64,000 nucleotides of DNA from Rhododendron vialii (Eukaryota > Streptophyta > Magnoliopsida > Ericales > Ericaceae), in contig NC_080559.1 of NCBI RefSeq assembly GCF_030253575.1, forward strand, positions 31,708,501 to 31,772,500, written 5' to 3'. Below the pieces are notes generated by a model. It was not told the DNA's origin, ran no database searches, and was given only the letters and a program-made list of their open reading frames with translations. Shown here piece by piece: positions 51,438 through 61,737 of the stretch (within the stretch, counting starts at the first letter, position 1; each line of letters begins with the position of its first letter). The position numbers and the translations under genes were made by a program.

Positions 51438-51639
51438 ATTCAAAATTTCAGGAATCGAGACAGAGTTGATTGCAAAGAATTTTCTGCATATTTGTGGTCA
51501 CTCTGTCTCAGTCCTACATCCACTGTAAACAGAGTTGGAATGCTTGTGGAAAGTAGAGAAGAAATCAAACACTCAGATCGTGAAGGGCCCAGACATTTCC
51601 AGCTTGCTTCAAGGGCTGGCATTCTCAGTGGCTAATGCT

Positions 51640-51840
51640 GTGTTTGGATGACAGTTTTGAAAAGAATTTTTGAGGTAATGATGGAGAGAGAAAGTAAGGT
51701 AATAATTGAAGATATGGGTAATATATGGAGAGATATAAATAGAGTAATAATTGAAGATAATGAGAGTAATGATTAGAAGTACGGGTAATGAGTATTTTTT
51801 GAGTTGAAATTTTTTTTGCAAGTTATTATCCAAACAAGGT
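51640..51840. mobile_element. MITE just downstream of the hydrolase-CAAX gene
   Basis: The ends TGTTTGGATGACA and, at the right, TTATCCAAACA are inverted at TGTTTGGAT. The interior has GAGAGATATAAATAGAGTAA and GTAATGATT motifs shared with 27945-28116 and about 53645-53740. Confidence 0.55.
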
Positions 51841-51892
51841 ATAAAAAAACTCAAAGTAGAGATATAAAAATAAATATAACACTTTGAGAGCA

Positions 51893-52196
51893 TCTCCGGT
51901 CTTGACCCATTTTAAGACTCAAATTTAAAAATGGGATAAAAATCACAAAAATCTCTTTCCAATCTTTGACCCAAATCCTTCCCCATTTTGGGTTTTACCC
52001 ATTTTTTTGTCCAAATCTGAGATAACTTTTGTCTTGACCTATTTCTCCAACGGCTAGTTAGAGAGGGAGAGAAAGAGGGAGATGTGTAAAATTTGGGTTT
52101 GATGGTTGGAGATATGTCTACCCAAAATGAGTTTTTACCCAAAATTTGACTCAAATTTGAGAAAAAATATGGGTGAAGGCCGGAGATGATCTGATA
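51893..52196. mobile_element. MITE with GAGCATCTCCGG ends
   Basis: The left end GAGCATCTCCGG is inverted at the right as CCGGAGATGATC. The interior repeats TGACCCAAAT and ACCCAAAAT motifs on both sides of a GAGAGGGAGAGAAAGAGG core. GAGCATCTCC ends are frequent in plant MITEs. Confidence 0.6.
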
Positions 52197-52334
52197 TACC
52201 TTAAAATGAGTCTTAATAACAAATTAAGATGATTAACATAATACAGACTCCAAGTTTTGTTGAATTATCTGAAAATTCAAGCATTTTTTAAGCATTTTTT
52301 AAGCAAAAGAAAAAATACACAATTTTTTTTTGTG

Positions 52335-52475
52335 CCACCTGAGATTCCGGTACAAGCCCGGTATCATTCGGTACAGGCCGATACATCTTATATTAACCGG
52401 TACAGGTCGGTATTTGGGACGGTACGAAACATCGATGTGTACCGTTATATAGCCGGTATGGACCGATAAAGAACG
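52335..52475. repeat. CGGTAC-rich degenerate repeat
   Basis: At least eight CGGTAC or CCGGTA motifs lie in 140 bp, on both strands, often as TCGGTACAGGCCGATAC. It looks like a decayed palindromic repeat. Nothing codes here. Confidence 0.5.
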
Positions 52476-52814
52476 GAATTGACAACATTAGTACATAGTG
52501 ACTATTGCTCTATTTGAAACGCAGAGTGGCGCCGTAAGAAGACGAATGTGGAAAATAAGCGATTTGAAAGTCACCACAATCAAGCAGTAAAGAAAAAGAT
52601 GAGTTGTTTTCTAGGTGACGAGAAACTCTTTCAATTCGAATACCATGCATGCAATCGGGTGGTACATCATCATCAAATTTCTGATGATCTGTACCATCAT
52701 CAAATTTCTGATGATCGACATGCAGTATTAATAAGGGATTAAGTCCCTCGTATTTACATTTTTTTAGCTCAAAAACAAGCAGCATCTTTTGCAATCAAAC
52801 ATAAGAACAAACGT

Positions 52815-53025
52815 GTTTATGAAAGTTTCTAAAACCCAATGGTACCTTATGAAAATACCTAAAACCATAAGTACCCTATAAAAGTGCCTAAAATCCTAAG
52901 GTAACCTATATATGAAAGTGTCTAAAATCTTAGGGTGTCTTATGAAAATGCTTAAATCACTAAAACTCTATAATAGGAAAGTGCACTCTAAAATCCTATG
53001 AAAGTGCCTAAACATGTTTTGACCT
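52815..53025. repeat. Degenerate minisatellite, period about 33-40 bp
   Basis: About six copies follow the consensus TATGAAAGTGCCTAAAATCC then TAAGGTACC, with small length changes. No coding potential was seen. Confidence 0.7.
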
Positions 53026-53367
53026 TATGACTAAAAAACTCAAAAAGTTAAAGGACCTCTACTGAAAACTACAGTATTTTGCTAGTGTCATTCTCTTAAA
53101 TGAAAACTATTTTACCGTCTTTGTGGCTAATTTTCTCTATTAGTACTGCCGTAGATAATAAAAGATGAGTTTGATCTCAAATCATAACCAAATTGATTCC
53201 GGATCGCGTTAATATTGATTTTAGCTTATTAATGGGATCATAGGATATATAATAGTACAATTAAGAGTTTGCAATCAAATACATAAGATTATCATGGTGA
53301 ATTCAAAAGTTCTTCGGGTCATTCAACCTGCATGTAGGAAAGAACAGCTGAGAACTACTTCCAATTA

Positions 53368-53594
53368 GGGTTGTAAATGAGCCGAGCCGAGCCGAGTTTT
53401 GTCGAGCTCAAGCTCGGCTCGTTTACTAAACGAGCCAAAAATTTGAGCTCGAACTTTAACGAGCCGAGCCCTTATCAAGCCTAGTTGGGTCATTTACTAA
53501 ATGAGCCTCTTTAATCGAGTCAAGTCACCATTAACGAGCCGAGTTTTTGTCGAACGAGCCGAGCTCGCGAGCTACTTAGTTCGTTTACAGCCCT
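53368..53594. mobile_element. GAGCCGAGC-rich MITE
   Basis: Ends AGGGTTGTAAATGAGCCGAG and, inverted, TTCGTTTACAGCCCT. The interior is full of CGAGCC/GGCTCG on both strands and can fold on itself. This is a common plant repeat type whose ends resemble hAT MITEs. No clear target duplication. Confidence 0.6.
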
Positions 53595-53826
53595 GCTTCC
53601 AATTTCACCCAGAAAGACTACACCTGGTCAAACACAACCAATGTGTTTATTGTTTGGTTTGAATTTTGAGGGAGATTTTTGTGGTAATGAATAGAGAGAT
53701 AGAGATAGAGGAATAAAAGTAATGATTTGAGAAAAAACTTAATAGAGACCATGCGCATAAAAAAAAGCGTGGGTCTAACGCAAGCTCTCAAAGACCTTTC
53801 GTAAGGGGCCAAGGGGGGTTGAGAGA

Positions 53827-54016
53827 AATTTAATCTTAGGTGAAATTATACAATAATCTGGAAGTACCGCCATGTGGTACTCCGAACCGCTTTATAACCA
53901 CACATCCCTATGGAGTCTACCATTAAGTATATGAATTCCATAAAAATGTATGGTTATAAAATGATTCGGAATACCTGATACTTCCGAACGATTGAAAAAT
54001 TATTAGTATAATCTTA
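53827..54016. mobile_element. Foldback MITE
   Basis: The arm with GGTACTCCGAACCGC and TTTATAACCACACAT (about 53876-53908) is matched, inverted, by ATGTATGGTTATAAAATG and ATTCGGAATACC (about 53947-53970). The outer ends share an inverted ATTATACAATAATC-like and TTATTAGTATAATCT pair. Confidence 0.55.
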
Positions 54017-54177
54017 GTGCTGATACATACAGTATATGTCAAGCCACATATGCATGCGGAACAATCTTACGCCCGTGATTCCGCGCAATGCCCGTGGAGT
54101 TCACATAGGCCTGTCGGCTTCGATTTTGTGTACCCATCAGTATACCAGCTGATTCAAACGTACAGTTGTCTACCATT

Positions 54178-54421
54178 TACTATTCCTTCCGTTCCAATTT
54201 ATTTGTCAAATATTAGAAATTTAACTTATTTAGGAAATATAATAATTACACCTAAAAGTAGTTTACTTTTCAATATTATCCTTCACCTTTTTTGAAAAGT
54301 TACTTTATTTCAAAAAAGTAAGGGCAAAAGAGGAAATTTCATCTATTTAAAAGTTAAACGGACAAACAAATTTGGACAAGGCAGTCAAAAAGTGGAGAAA
54401 TAACTCGGGACGGTGGGAGTA
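54178..54421. mobile_element. Stowaway-like MITE
   Basis: The left end TACTATTCCTTCCGTTCCAA and the right end GGGACGGTGGGAGTA are inverted copies of the TACTCCCTCCGTTCC type, enclosing about 240 bp of AT-rich sequence. Inner inverted motifs TTTATTTGTCAAAT and GGACAAACAAATTTG continue the pairing. Confidence 0.65.
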
Positions 54422-54473
54422 TTTTACTCTGTTAAATAGTCTACAATACAATACGGTGAATCTAAAAAGAAAA

Positions 54474-54845
54474 TTTTGTTCCTTGTTCAGCTAAATAATT
54501 CATCCTGAATTATTTTTTGTCGTTATTAAAAAAATTAAATTTGTTAGTTTTTTGTCAATTTTTTAAGAATTATTTTTTTGTCATGACGAAAGGAATCTAA
54601 AAAGTAGTAAAAAATTATGACCGAAACTCAATTTTTTTGAATAAAGACAAAAATAAACCAATTTTTTCGTCTTTATTTTAAAAAAATTTAAAATTTTGAT
54701 CATAATTTTATACTTTTTAAATTCTTTTTGCCATGACGAAACAATAATCCATAATAAATTGACGAAAAATTAAAAAATACAAATCTTTTTTGAATAATAA
54801 CAAAAAATAATCCATGGTAGATTATTTAGCCGAACAAAGGGAATA
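54474..54845. mobile_element. Long-hairpin MITE, family 2 copy a
   Basis: The ends TTCCTTGTTCAGCTAAATAA and, inverted, TTATTTAGCCGAACAAAGGG begin two arms of about 180 bp that pair through most of their length. Arm motifs TTATTTTTTGTCG, TTGTCATGACGAAA and AATCTAAAAAGTA all reappear inverted. The whole folds into a long AT-rich stem. Confidence 0.75.
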
Positions 54846-55061
54846 CTACGGATCAGTCCAACTACTACAGCATTCGATCTTTTCCATGTAATTTTGTGGT
54901 AGTTTCTGGCTCAATTCACTGTTCGACTAGCAATAGTATTCAGACGGAGACTGTAACGTGACTACTCATCAGTGCTACTGGACTGGACCACAAGACAAGA
55001 AGATCATTTTCGGACTGCATGTAACGTGTGATAGTGAAGTTCCTCAATCACTGATTTTGGG

Positions 55062-55372
55062 CTTGTTTCGCAAACTAAGTCAAATTGGACTTATTTTTTG
55101 GTTCTTTATTTAAAAAAAAACTTTGTATTTATTAGTTTTTCGTCAATTTCTTTTGAGAATTATTGCTTCTTTATAACGAGACGAATCTAAGAAGTACAAA
55201 AAATTACGATCAAAACCCAATTTTTTTGAATAAGCCAATTTTTTCGTCTTGATTAAAAAAATTGGATTTTAATCGTAATTTTTAGATTTGTCTCATCATG
55301 AAGAAGCAATAATCTTCAAAAAATTGAAAAACTAACGAATGCAAAAAAAGACATTTGGCTTATTTTGCCACA
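55062..55372. mobile_element. Long-hairpin MITE, family 2 copy b
   Basis: Two inverted arms around a centre near 55225 share TTTTTCGTCAATTT, AATTATTGCTTC, GAATCTAAGAAGTA and CCAATTTTTT motifs. These are the same motif series as 54474-54845, so both belong to one family. Confidence 0.7.
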
Positions 55373-55405
55373 TGATCCATTTTACTCACAAATGTATATT
55401 CTTCC

Positions 55406-55876
55406 TAGAGATGGCCATCTCAGTCGATCCGTCTGTATCTGATCCGTTATCCATCCCAAATGGATCGGATTTTTCGGATATCGTGGCGGATTCGAATTTA
55501 TTTTTCAAAAAAAATTCGGAGATCGGATTGAATTCGGAGGTAAGTCTGTCCCCGCCCCGATCCGCTCCAAATCTGATCTCCATCCCCGATCCGCCCTGAT
55601 CTGTCCCCGAATATTCAAAAATCTATTTTTTTTAAAATCAAAAATCCGCCTCCAATCTGTCCCTGAATACTCTTTCTATCAAAAATTTGGCCTTTTTTTT
55701 CTTTTCAAATTCGGATATCTGAATCTCCGATCGGATCTCCGTTCTCCGTTTGGGGCGAGGATGGAGGACCGAAAGTATATTTGATCGGGGATCGGGGTGG
55801 ATTCGGAGGTCGAATGGAAAGTTCGGATTCGGATATGTCAATATCTGCCTCCGATATGTCCCGTTGCCATCCCTAA
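55406..55876. mobile_element. Repeat with TAGAGATGGC/GCCATCCCTA ends
   Basis: The left TAGAGATGGCCATC and the right GTTGCCATCCCTA are inverted. The interior is built of GATCGGAT, CCGATCCG and TTCGGATATC words on both strands. It is a non-coding self-complementary plant repeat type. Confidence 0.6.
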
Positions 55877-56080
55877 TACTTCCCCCTCTCTTGCTAATGT
55901 TTTTTTTATAACAGGATGTTTGAACCAATTTGCGTGCATTTTGATTAATGGAATCGGATTCTGTCCAGTCCAAATTTGAGATTGTATGATACAGTCTTAA
56001 TCTAAACCGAACACTGGAAAAATCAATAGCTCAAATCTACTCACAGACTCTTTGGGGAAGAAGTGATCTGAACAATTGAT

Positions 56081-57067
56081 TTTTTTTTTTTTTGAATCAG
56101 TCAATTCATTTCAAATCCGAAGGCAAAGATTACATCGCAAAAAAACAGGAGTGCACCAAACTACCTACTCCGAGATTACAGGACACCCTGCAAAAGCAAA
56201 TCAACACTAGGTGCCGATATGAGAATCCCATCCGGAACTAGACAGAGAGAAATCAAACGAAATCCCAGTACAAACCAATAAACAATAAAAACAGATGTAA
56301 TCAAAACAACAAACAGATCACAAGCGAAAGAAGAAATCTAATCCCGTGTCGGAGACCAAACACTGCTTCGCGCCTGAAAACTGCCGTTGTCAACCCAGAA
56401 CAAGGAAACAAACGCTGGAGAGCGAAACAGGCCGAAACTGCAGCCGGACAATCTCTCCAGCCGGAGCTGCAACCGGAAAATCCCCAACAACGGCACCATT
56501 GCTGCCACTACCGGAAATCCCCAAGGAATACCACCGACACTGTCGTCGACCACCGCAGTCCTCACTCCGACCACCCACCAAACCCTACGACCTTATTGCC
56601 CACCATCCAAACCCATCGAATCTGGTAAAGCCAGACCGGTACACCAAGCCGGACTGGGGGAAACCCAGCTGGAGAAGAAAGGCACAAAAGGCCCAGAAAA
56701 CCTACCTAAAAAGAAACCACAAGCCTCCTACCTCTCGGCCACCGCGATTATTAACACCCACACACCGATGTCGGACAACCACCTGCTACTAGATCTGGAA
56801 GAACAAGGAGGAGCCGGACCAAAAAGGAGGCCAACTGCCCAAGGCCGGTGACCCACTTCGCCGGACAACACAACACAAAGATCTCCATATCGGAGAGGAG
56901 CCGAGAAAACAGAGCAGAATGAGAGGTGAAGAGTGGTGGGAGAGAGGAGGCGAGGGGGAGGGGGAGGGCGCAGCCCCCCAACCCTCCCCAAACCCTAGCT
57001 GCTGGGAAGAGTTTCTAGAGAGAGAGGGAGAGCGTGATTCTAGAGAGAGAGCAGAGGTGCTTTTTCC
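56081..57067 (-). mobile_element. Complete poly(A) retroposon without reverse transcriptase, about 990 bp
   Basis: Flanked by exact 15-bp direct repeats ATCTGAACAATTGAT at 56066-56080 and 57068-57082. A poly(T) run at the left (from 56080) is the poly(A) tail of a minus-strand element. The 3' end before the tail resembles plant LINE 3' ends (GATGTAATCTTTGCCTTCGG). The 5' end is CT/GA-rich and followed by CCCTCCCC-rich sequence. No frame encodes RT, endonuclease or RNase H; the longest are 70-150 codons, overlapping in both directions. So it looks like a non-autonomous LINE-mobilised unit or an internally deleted LINE. Confidence 0.8.
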
Positions 57068-57282
57068 ATCTGAACAATTGATTGGAACATTGAACATTCT
57101 AGATTTCGAATCTACGCTCCAGTCCAAAACTATGACGACTGGGGACTGAATTGGTCGTTTTCATACGAAAGCGAAGATTTCAGAATTGTGGACCAAGAAA
57201 ACAGTACTCGTACGTAAGCTGAGATTGTGTGACGTTCTAATAAATTCATTTAAGAGTGAGAGTTATTCAAGGTGCCGCGGTA

Positions 57283-57470
57283 AACATGTTATTCACGGAG
57301 CCGCATAATTTCGGCTGTCCGTTTTGATTTTGAACAGTTTGAATTTAAATAAAAAAATTTCAGAGGAAGAGTTGAAAAGTTTTATTAATATCCGGACCGT
57401 CCAAAACATTCTTGGACGGTTGCAATTCACCTCCGTAAACAACTGTTCACAGAATCCTACGTTAAAAAAA
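57283..57470. repeat. GTCCGTTTTGA-type dispersed repeat
   Basis: ATTCACGGAGCCGCATAATT, GTCCGTTTTGATTTTGAACA, GGACCGTCCAAAACATTC and ATTCACCTCCGTAAACAA recur in altered form at 59044-59250 and partly near 12912-12970. Inverted GGACCGTCCA/TGGACGGT words suggest a decayed MITE. Confidence 0.5.
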
Positions 57471-57756
57471 AAGATTTTCTCTTCATTTAAATTTGTTGGA
57501 CCTATGATCATCTGCACAAATATGAACCCGGGGTTCTCTGACTAGGTTACGTATTTCTCGAGTAATTCTAATCTTAGAAGTCGAGTTCACCGTTCGCTAG
57601 CTAAGAGGCCATTTGAAGTTGAAATTAACAAAGTCCTGTACTAACTCGGCCTACAAGAGTTGATAGCGCATGTGATATTTTGAATCAGTGGAGAAGCTTC
57701 GTCACGCTATAAGTCGTGGGGTTGGCGATCCCATGAAAAAATAATACTATAATTAC

Positions 57757-57975
57757 TACTTCTTCCGTCCCTAAATAAGTGTCCGGCGCGTAAAATTAGG
57801 CTTTACAAAACATGCATATTTTTTATTAAAAAATTTAATTTTTTTTCACAATCTAATAGAACTCATTGCTATCTATTGATTTGTAAAAAAAATTTAATTT
57901 TTTTAATGAAACAAATGCATCTTTTTGAAGGCCTAGTTTTGCGCGCCGAACACTTATTTAGGAACAGAGGGAGTA
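57757..57975. mobile_element. Stowaway-like MITE
   Basis: Ends ACTACTTCTTCCGTCCCTAA and, inverted, TTAGGAACAGAGGGAGTACT. Pairing continues inward (TAAGTGTCCGGCGCG and CGCGCCGAACACTTA; AATTTAATTTTTTT in both halves), about 219 bp in total. Confidence 0.8.
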
Positions 57976-58022
57976 CTAAAATTATAAATGATCTCATCAG
58001 AGTTTGATGCTGATCTACACTA

Positions 58023-58347
58023 GGGATGTGCAAAAAACCCGCAACCCAATCGACCCCACCCGACGGGTCTCGGGCTGGGTCAAACATGTGGTTCAGACGG
58101 GTGCGAGATCACTTTTTGTTAAAAATCAATTTTCGGTTCGGGGTTCGGATTGGTGCATTCCTTACCCGTGGGGGTCGAACCCGACCAAACCGAAGGGCAA
58201 ACCAACCCAACCCGACCCAACGTAAAGAATCGGGCTTGCGGACGGTTCCTACCACCTGTTTGGTTCGGTTTCGAACCTAAAATATTGTTACCCGACATGG
58301 TCGGGTCGGGGTCATACCTGACCCGCCTGACCCATGCACACCCCTAA
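58023..58347. mobile_element. MITE with GGGATGTGCA/TGCACACCCC ends
   Basis: The left TAGGGATGTGCA and right TGCACACCCCTA are inverted. The interior is composed of ACCCGACC, GGGTCGGG and TTCGGTTCGG words. This is a widespread plant non-coding repeat type. Apparent open frames in it come from its low stop-codon content. Confidence 0.65.
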
Positions 58348-58520
58348 GATTCTAAACATACAAAACGGAAGGCTAAAAAACTACTCGATAATTATTCAAA
58401 TCTTTGCAACCCACTAAAATTAAATCGAAAAAATACAAAACCAAAGGCCTAATAGAACTCAATGAATTCCTCGTACTGTTCTCGTTGTGTAGTCGATATA
58501 TCGGAGGAGTCCTGCTTCAT

Positions 58521-58887
58521 ACACAGCAGATCTGTGCACAGATTGTGCACAGATTTTGTTGTGGGGCTCACCACGGGTTCCACACAAATCATTCGAGCCG
58601 TTCATTAAATGTAAAACATTTTTTCAAGGGTCTTCGTAAAAAATAAGCTCAATCCGATACCAATAGGAGCTTCATCCAACCATTTAACTTTTCATTCAGA
58701 TTTTCGGATAATGAAAAGTTATATGGTTGGATCGAGCACCTATAGGTATTGGATTGAGCTTATTTTTTACGGGGACCCTTGAAAAAATGTCTTACATTTA
58801 ATGAACGGCTCGGATGATTTGTGTGGGACCCGTGGTGGGCCCCACAACAAAATCTGTGCATAATCTGTGCACAGATCTGCTGTGTGT
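58521..58887. mobile_element. Near-perfect long inverted repeat (foldback), 367 bp
   Basis: Arms of about 180 bp begin ACACAGCAGATCTGTGCACA and end with the inverted TGTGCACAGATCTGCTGTGT. They pair through GTGGGGCTCACCACGGGTTC, ATTTAATGAACGGCTC and AAAAAATAAGCTCAATCC, with a small loop near 58704 (GATTTTCGGATAATG). It would form a long stem if transcribed. Confidence 0.85.
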
Positions 58888-59043
58888 AGACTTTCTGATA
58901 TCGGAGTCCTCAGGCAGTTTGCTCTTGCCTCTCTCTTTGCAGATTTAGCATAAATAAAATACTAAAAGCACTACCACACAATTTTAAGTGTTTGCTCCTC
59001 TGGTCTATTGTGCATGGGTATTCTAAGATGTGAGAAACTTATT

Positions 59044-59250
59044 CACAGCTCCGCCGTGAATAAGTTATTCACAGCTCCGCGAGATTTCAGTCGTCCGTTT
59101 CGGCGATCAATGGTCCGGATTTTAGAAAAAAACTATTCCCTAGAAGAGTTTAACTATTCTCGCGAATAGTTTTTTTAAAATCTGGACCGTCCAAAACACT
59201 TTTAGATATGATCGATTGAGCGCCGTAAACTTTGTTTACGGGTTGCTCCA
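59044..59250. repeat. GTCCGTTTCG-type dispersed repeat, second copy
   Basis: TTATTCACAGCTCCGC occurs twice at its left. TCTGGACCGTCCAAAACAC and GCGCCGTAAACTTTGTTTAC match the parts of 57283-57470. Internal ATAGTTTTTT and AAAAAACTAT form a hairpin. Confidence 0.5.
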
Positions 59251-59395
59251 TAAAGAAGTTTTTCTCTTCTAAGGTTTGCAAGTATTAAATGTACTATATA
59301 ATAATTTGATTCGGGATTGAAAATCTGTTACCTAACTAGAGTACTACAATATATTGCTTAAGATGTAAAGCATGGAAGAAGTCTAATATGCGAAT

Positions 59396-59398
<3 letters not shown>

Positions 59399-59458
<60 letters not shown>

Positions 59459-59503
59459 AAAATTACGGTGTCCCCAAAATGACCGGGGACACTATAGCAT
59501 CAT

Positions 59504-59566
<63 letters not shown>
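59399..59566. repeat. Compound microsatellite (TA)n ... (TA)n(GA)n around a short palindrome
   Basis: (TA)n runs at 59399-59456 and 59506-59538 flank GTGTCCCCAAAATGACC then GGGGACAC, an 8-bp perfect inverted pair. (GA)n follows at 59538-59566. Confidence 0.85.
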
Positions 59567-59569
<3 letters not shown>

Positions 59570-59731
59570 TGGTTGATTGATTGTTTAAGATCATTGCATA
59601 TATTTTTACAAATGTAGGAGTATTAAGGTTTATGAATGATCAAACTTCTCGAGTTGCCACTGTTTCAAACCCCTGAGTGTCTATAGCCAACCCCTTGGGT
59701 TTGTAAAATATGAATTCTGAAAATATTTTTG

Positions 59732-59769
<38 letters not shown>

Positions 59770-60468
59770 CCAAGCTGGCTGTATTTTGTGTACTTACTTG
59801 GTAGCTAGAAGACAGCACCAGATCGAGAGCTTTGAAAGAGTAGTAGCCATAAAGAAACTGCCGTGATAGTTCAAAGAAGCAGCTGGGTTGGGTTGATTCT
59901 AAGATGCAGCATGCATGGAAAATGTCATGTCAGTGGTAGTAGCCAATTAGAACAAAACCAACCCCCCAATATATTAATTAATTTCCATGCCTGCCAATAT
60001 ACATACATTATATATATATATATATATACACACGTACAGATAGATACAGGCGGATTCAAGAATATTCTCTCATTCGATTTTGATTAATTTCCAAATTAAT
60101 TAATCGCTAGCTTTTATATAAGTATTAATCTTCAATTGATCTAGAAAACTGCATGCCGATCGAAGAATAAGAATTTCTTAATTTCTCTTACTTAAATTCC
60201 TTCGAAGGTTCTCCTCCCTCTACGTAAATGTTTCTTTGTCGATATTTTCTTGGATGTTTCCTTTCCTTAATTCCCATCCCGCCGGCTGCATCGGAACCCA
60301 CCGTGGCTCTTCCTTGAGAATGACCGACTCTTCCATGCATGCACTCACGCACGCACGCACTACTACTAGTATTTAATTACAAACACTAGTCTCTGTCAAC
60401 TACTACCAGTCTATTACGTAATTTTGCTCCGGCTTTTAATTTGATGGAGCCTTCTGATAGTGAATGAC
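59570..60468. other. Gene-free upstream stretch
   Basis: No gene was recognised between the compound microsatellite and the hAT-type element. It contains the TC run at 59734-59766, a TA run near 60010-60030 and a CACGCACGCACGCAC run near 60346-60360. Confidence 0.45.
59734..59766. repeat. (TC)n microsatellite
   Basis: About 16 TC units in the FMO upstream region. Confidence 0.85.
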
Positions 60469-60476
60469 TGAATGGT

Positions 60477-60875
60477 AGTGGCGGAGCCACGATTTGAATT
60501 CGGAGGGGCCGGGAGACTGACTTAATAGACACATATATTTTTTATCAGAACATGTATTTATTATATGACAAGATTTTTTATTTTCAATATATTACTACGT
60601 ATATACATTGAAATGATTAAAGTGTAATGCAGATAAAGTATACCAATCATTTTATTTTTTTCTTTAGGCTACTTCAATCGTCACATACTTATTTTTTATT
60701 TATGAAAATAATTGAGAAATAAGAATGTAAAATAACCGATCTTTTATCAAATCAAATCAAAATTATTAAGATTATTAGTTATACACGAATAGTTATCAAC
60801 ATTATTCAACTTCAGATATATACAAAATAAAATTTTAAAACTCGGACGCTCGACCCAACATAGCTCCACCCCTGG
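60477..60875. mobile_element. hAT-type non-autonomous element (MITE), family 1 copy b
   Basis: The 399 bp element is flanked by 8-bp duplications TGAATGGT at 60469-60476 and 60876-60883. Ends AGTGGCGGAGC and, inverted, GGGGTGGAGC. Read on the reverse strand it aligns end to end with 37337-37707 (shared GCTATGTTGGG, TTTTGTATATATCTGA, AATCTTAATAATTTT, CTGATAAAAAATATATG). Confidence 0.8.
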
Positions 60876-61174
60876 TGAATGGTAAGATTGGTCTCAGCGC
60901 TTAATTCACGTGCATGTAACTAGCACCAAACAGCTTAATTTGAATTCTCAAAATATATTTGGAAAATGCTAACCACTGATAAGGTGTAAAAATATTCAAT
61001 ATAAAGTATCCGAAAAATATATATTGATATTCATAAAATACGTATTAAAATTTTAACTTGGCATTATATGCATATTGTTGACTGCCCAATGAGCGTACGT
61101 TACCATATGACATGCTCAGTGGCAGAGCCCAAGATTGATTCGGGAGAAAAGTATTACCATAGCTTGCTGCATAG

Positions 61175-61562
61175 GGTCAAAAAAAAATGTACGTTGATCA
61201 ACATGTGTTGGGTCTGGAGTGTCCCTATAGATTTGGTTACACAATGTCACTCCCTGCGACCGCTCTAAAAACAGACCTGCGGATGCGATGTTGAATGCTA
61301 TAAAAGACCTAATTGAAATTCTCCCTAACACCAATTGGTTTTAGGAGAGATAACGGAAAAGCGGTCCGACAAGTAGTGTTAGAGCCAGGAAGTCATGAGT
61401 TCGAGTCGAGGGAGCATCATCATGAGGGAGGGATTGTTGGGCCCAGATTGCCCCACAGATTTGTTTACATAATGTCACTCCCTGCGATCGCTCTAAAAAC
61501 AGATATGCGATATCTAATGTTACTAAAGACTTAATTGAAGTCCTCCGTAACACCAATTAATT
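61175..61562 (+). repeat. Dispersed repeat R1, copies 2 and 3 in tandem
   Basis: Two head-to-tail copies (61175-61345 and about 61410-61562) share GATTTGGTTACACAATGTCA or its like, CTCCCTGCGACCGCTC, TAAAAACAGA and ACACCAATTGGTTTTAGGAG. The segment between them reads AGTGTTAGAGCCAGGAAG then AGTTCGAGTC, resembling a pol III box B or a tRNA-primed LTR junction. The third copy is at 49030-49175. Confidence 0.6.
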
Positions 61563-61699
61563 TTAGGAGAAATGATGGAAAAATGGTCCGATGACAACAT
61601 GCATTATAACGCAAACTTCTAGGAAAATGTTTAAACCTTAAAGTCAAAGATACTGGGGAAATTAATCACAAATCACGACCTTGCATACCAAGACATCTC

Positions 61700-61706
61700 T
61701 ATAAAT
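61700..61706 (+). promoter_or_regulatory. TATA box of the FMO1-like gene
   Basis: TATAAAT lies about 190 bp before the ATG, just upstream of the duplicated leader. Position and context (TCTCTATAAATGCC) fit a plant TATA box with a start site near 61735. Confidence 0.55.
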
Positions 61707-61737
61707 GCCTCACCAAATTTTGCTCCATCACACTGCA

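Noticed and set aside
55386..55979. Frames rich in Ser/Asp/Pro on both strands
   Set aside because: These are products of GATCGGAT/CCGATCCG repeats in a non-coding element.
56346..56851. Two overlapping plus-strand frames of about 150 codons
   Set aside because: They lie antisense within a bounded retroposon, are Pro/Thr/Lys low-complexity and overlap each other in different frames.
58026..58347. Three overlapping frames of 65-84 codons rich in Pro, Thr and Arg
   Set aside because: They fall inside a MITE built of ACCCGACC words, which simply lack stop codons.
59388..59576. 62-codon frame of alternating Ile-Tyr then Glu-Arg
   Set aside because: It is a direct translation of TA and GA microsatellites.
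61370..61410. Possible tRNA gene (AGTTCGAGTC box B-like)
   Set aside because: No cloverleaf can be drawn and no anticodon loop is evident; better explained as part of repeat R1.
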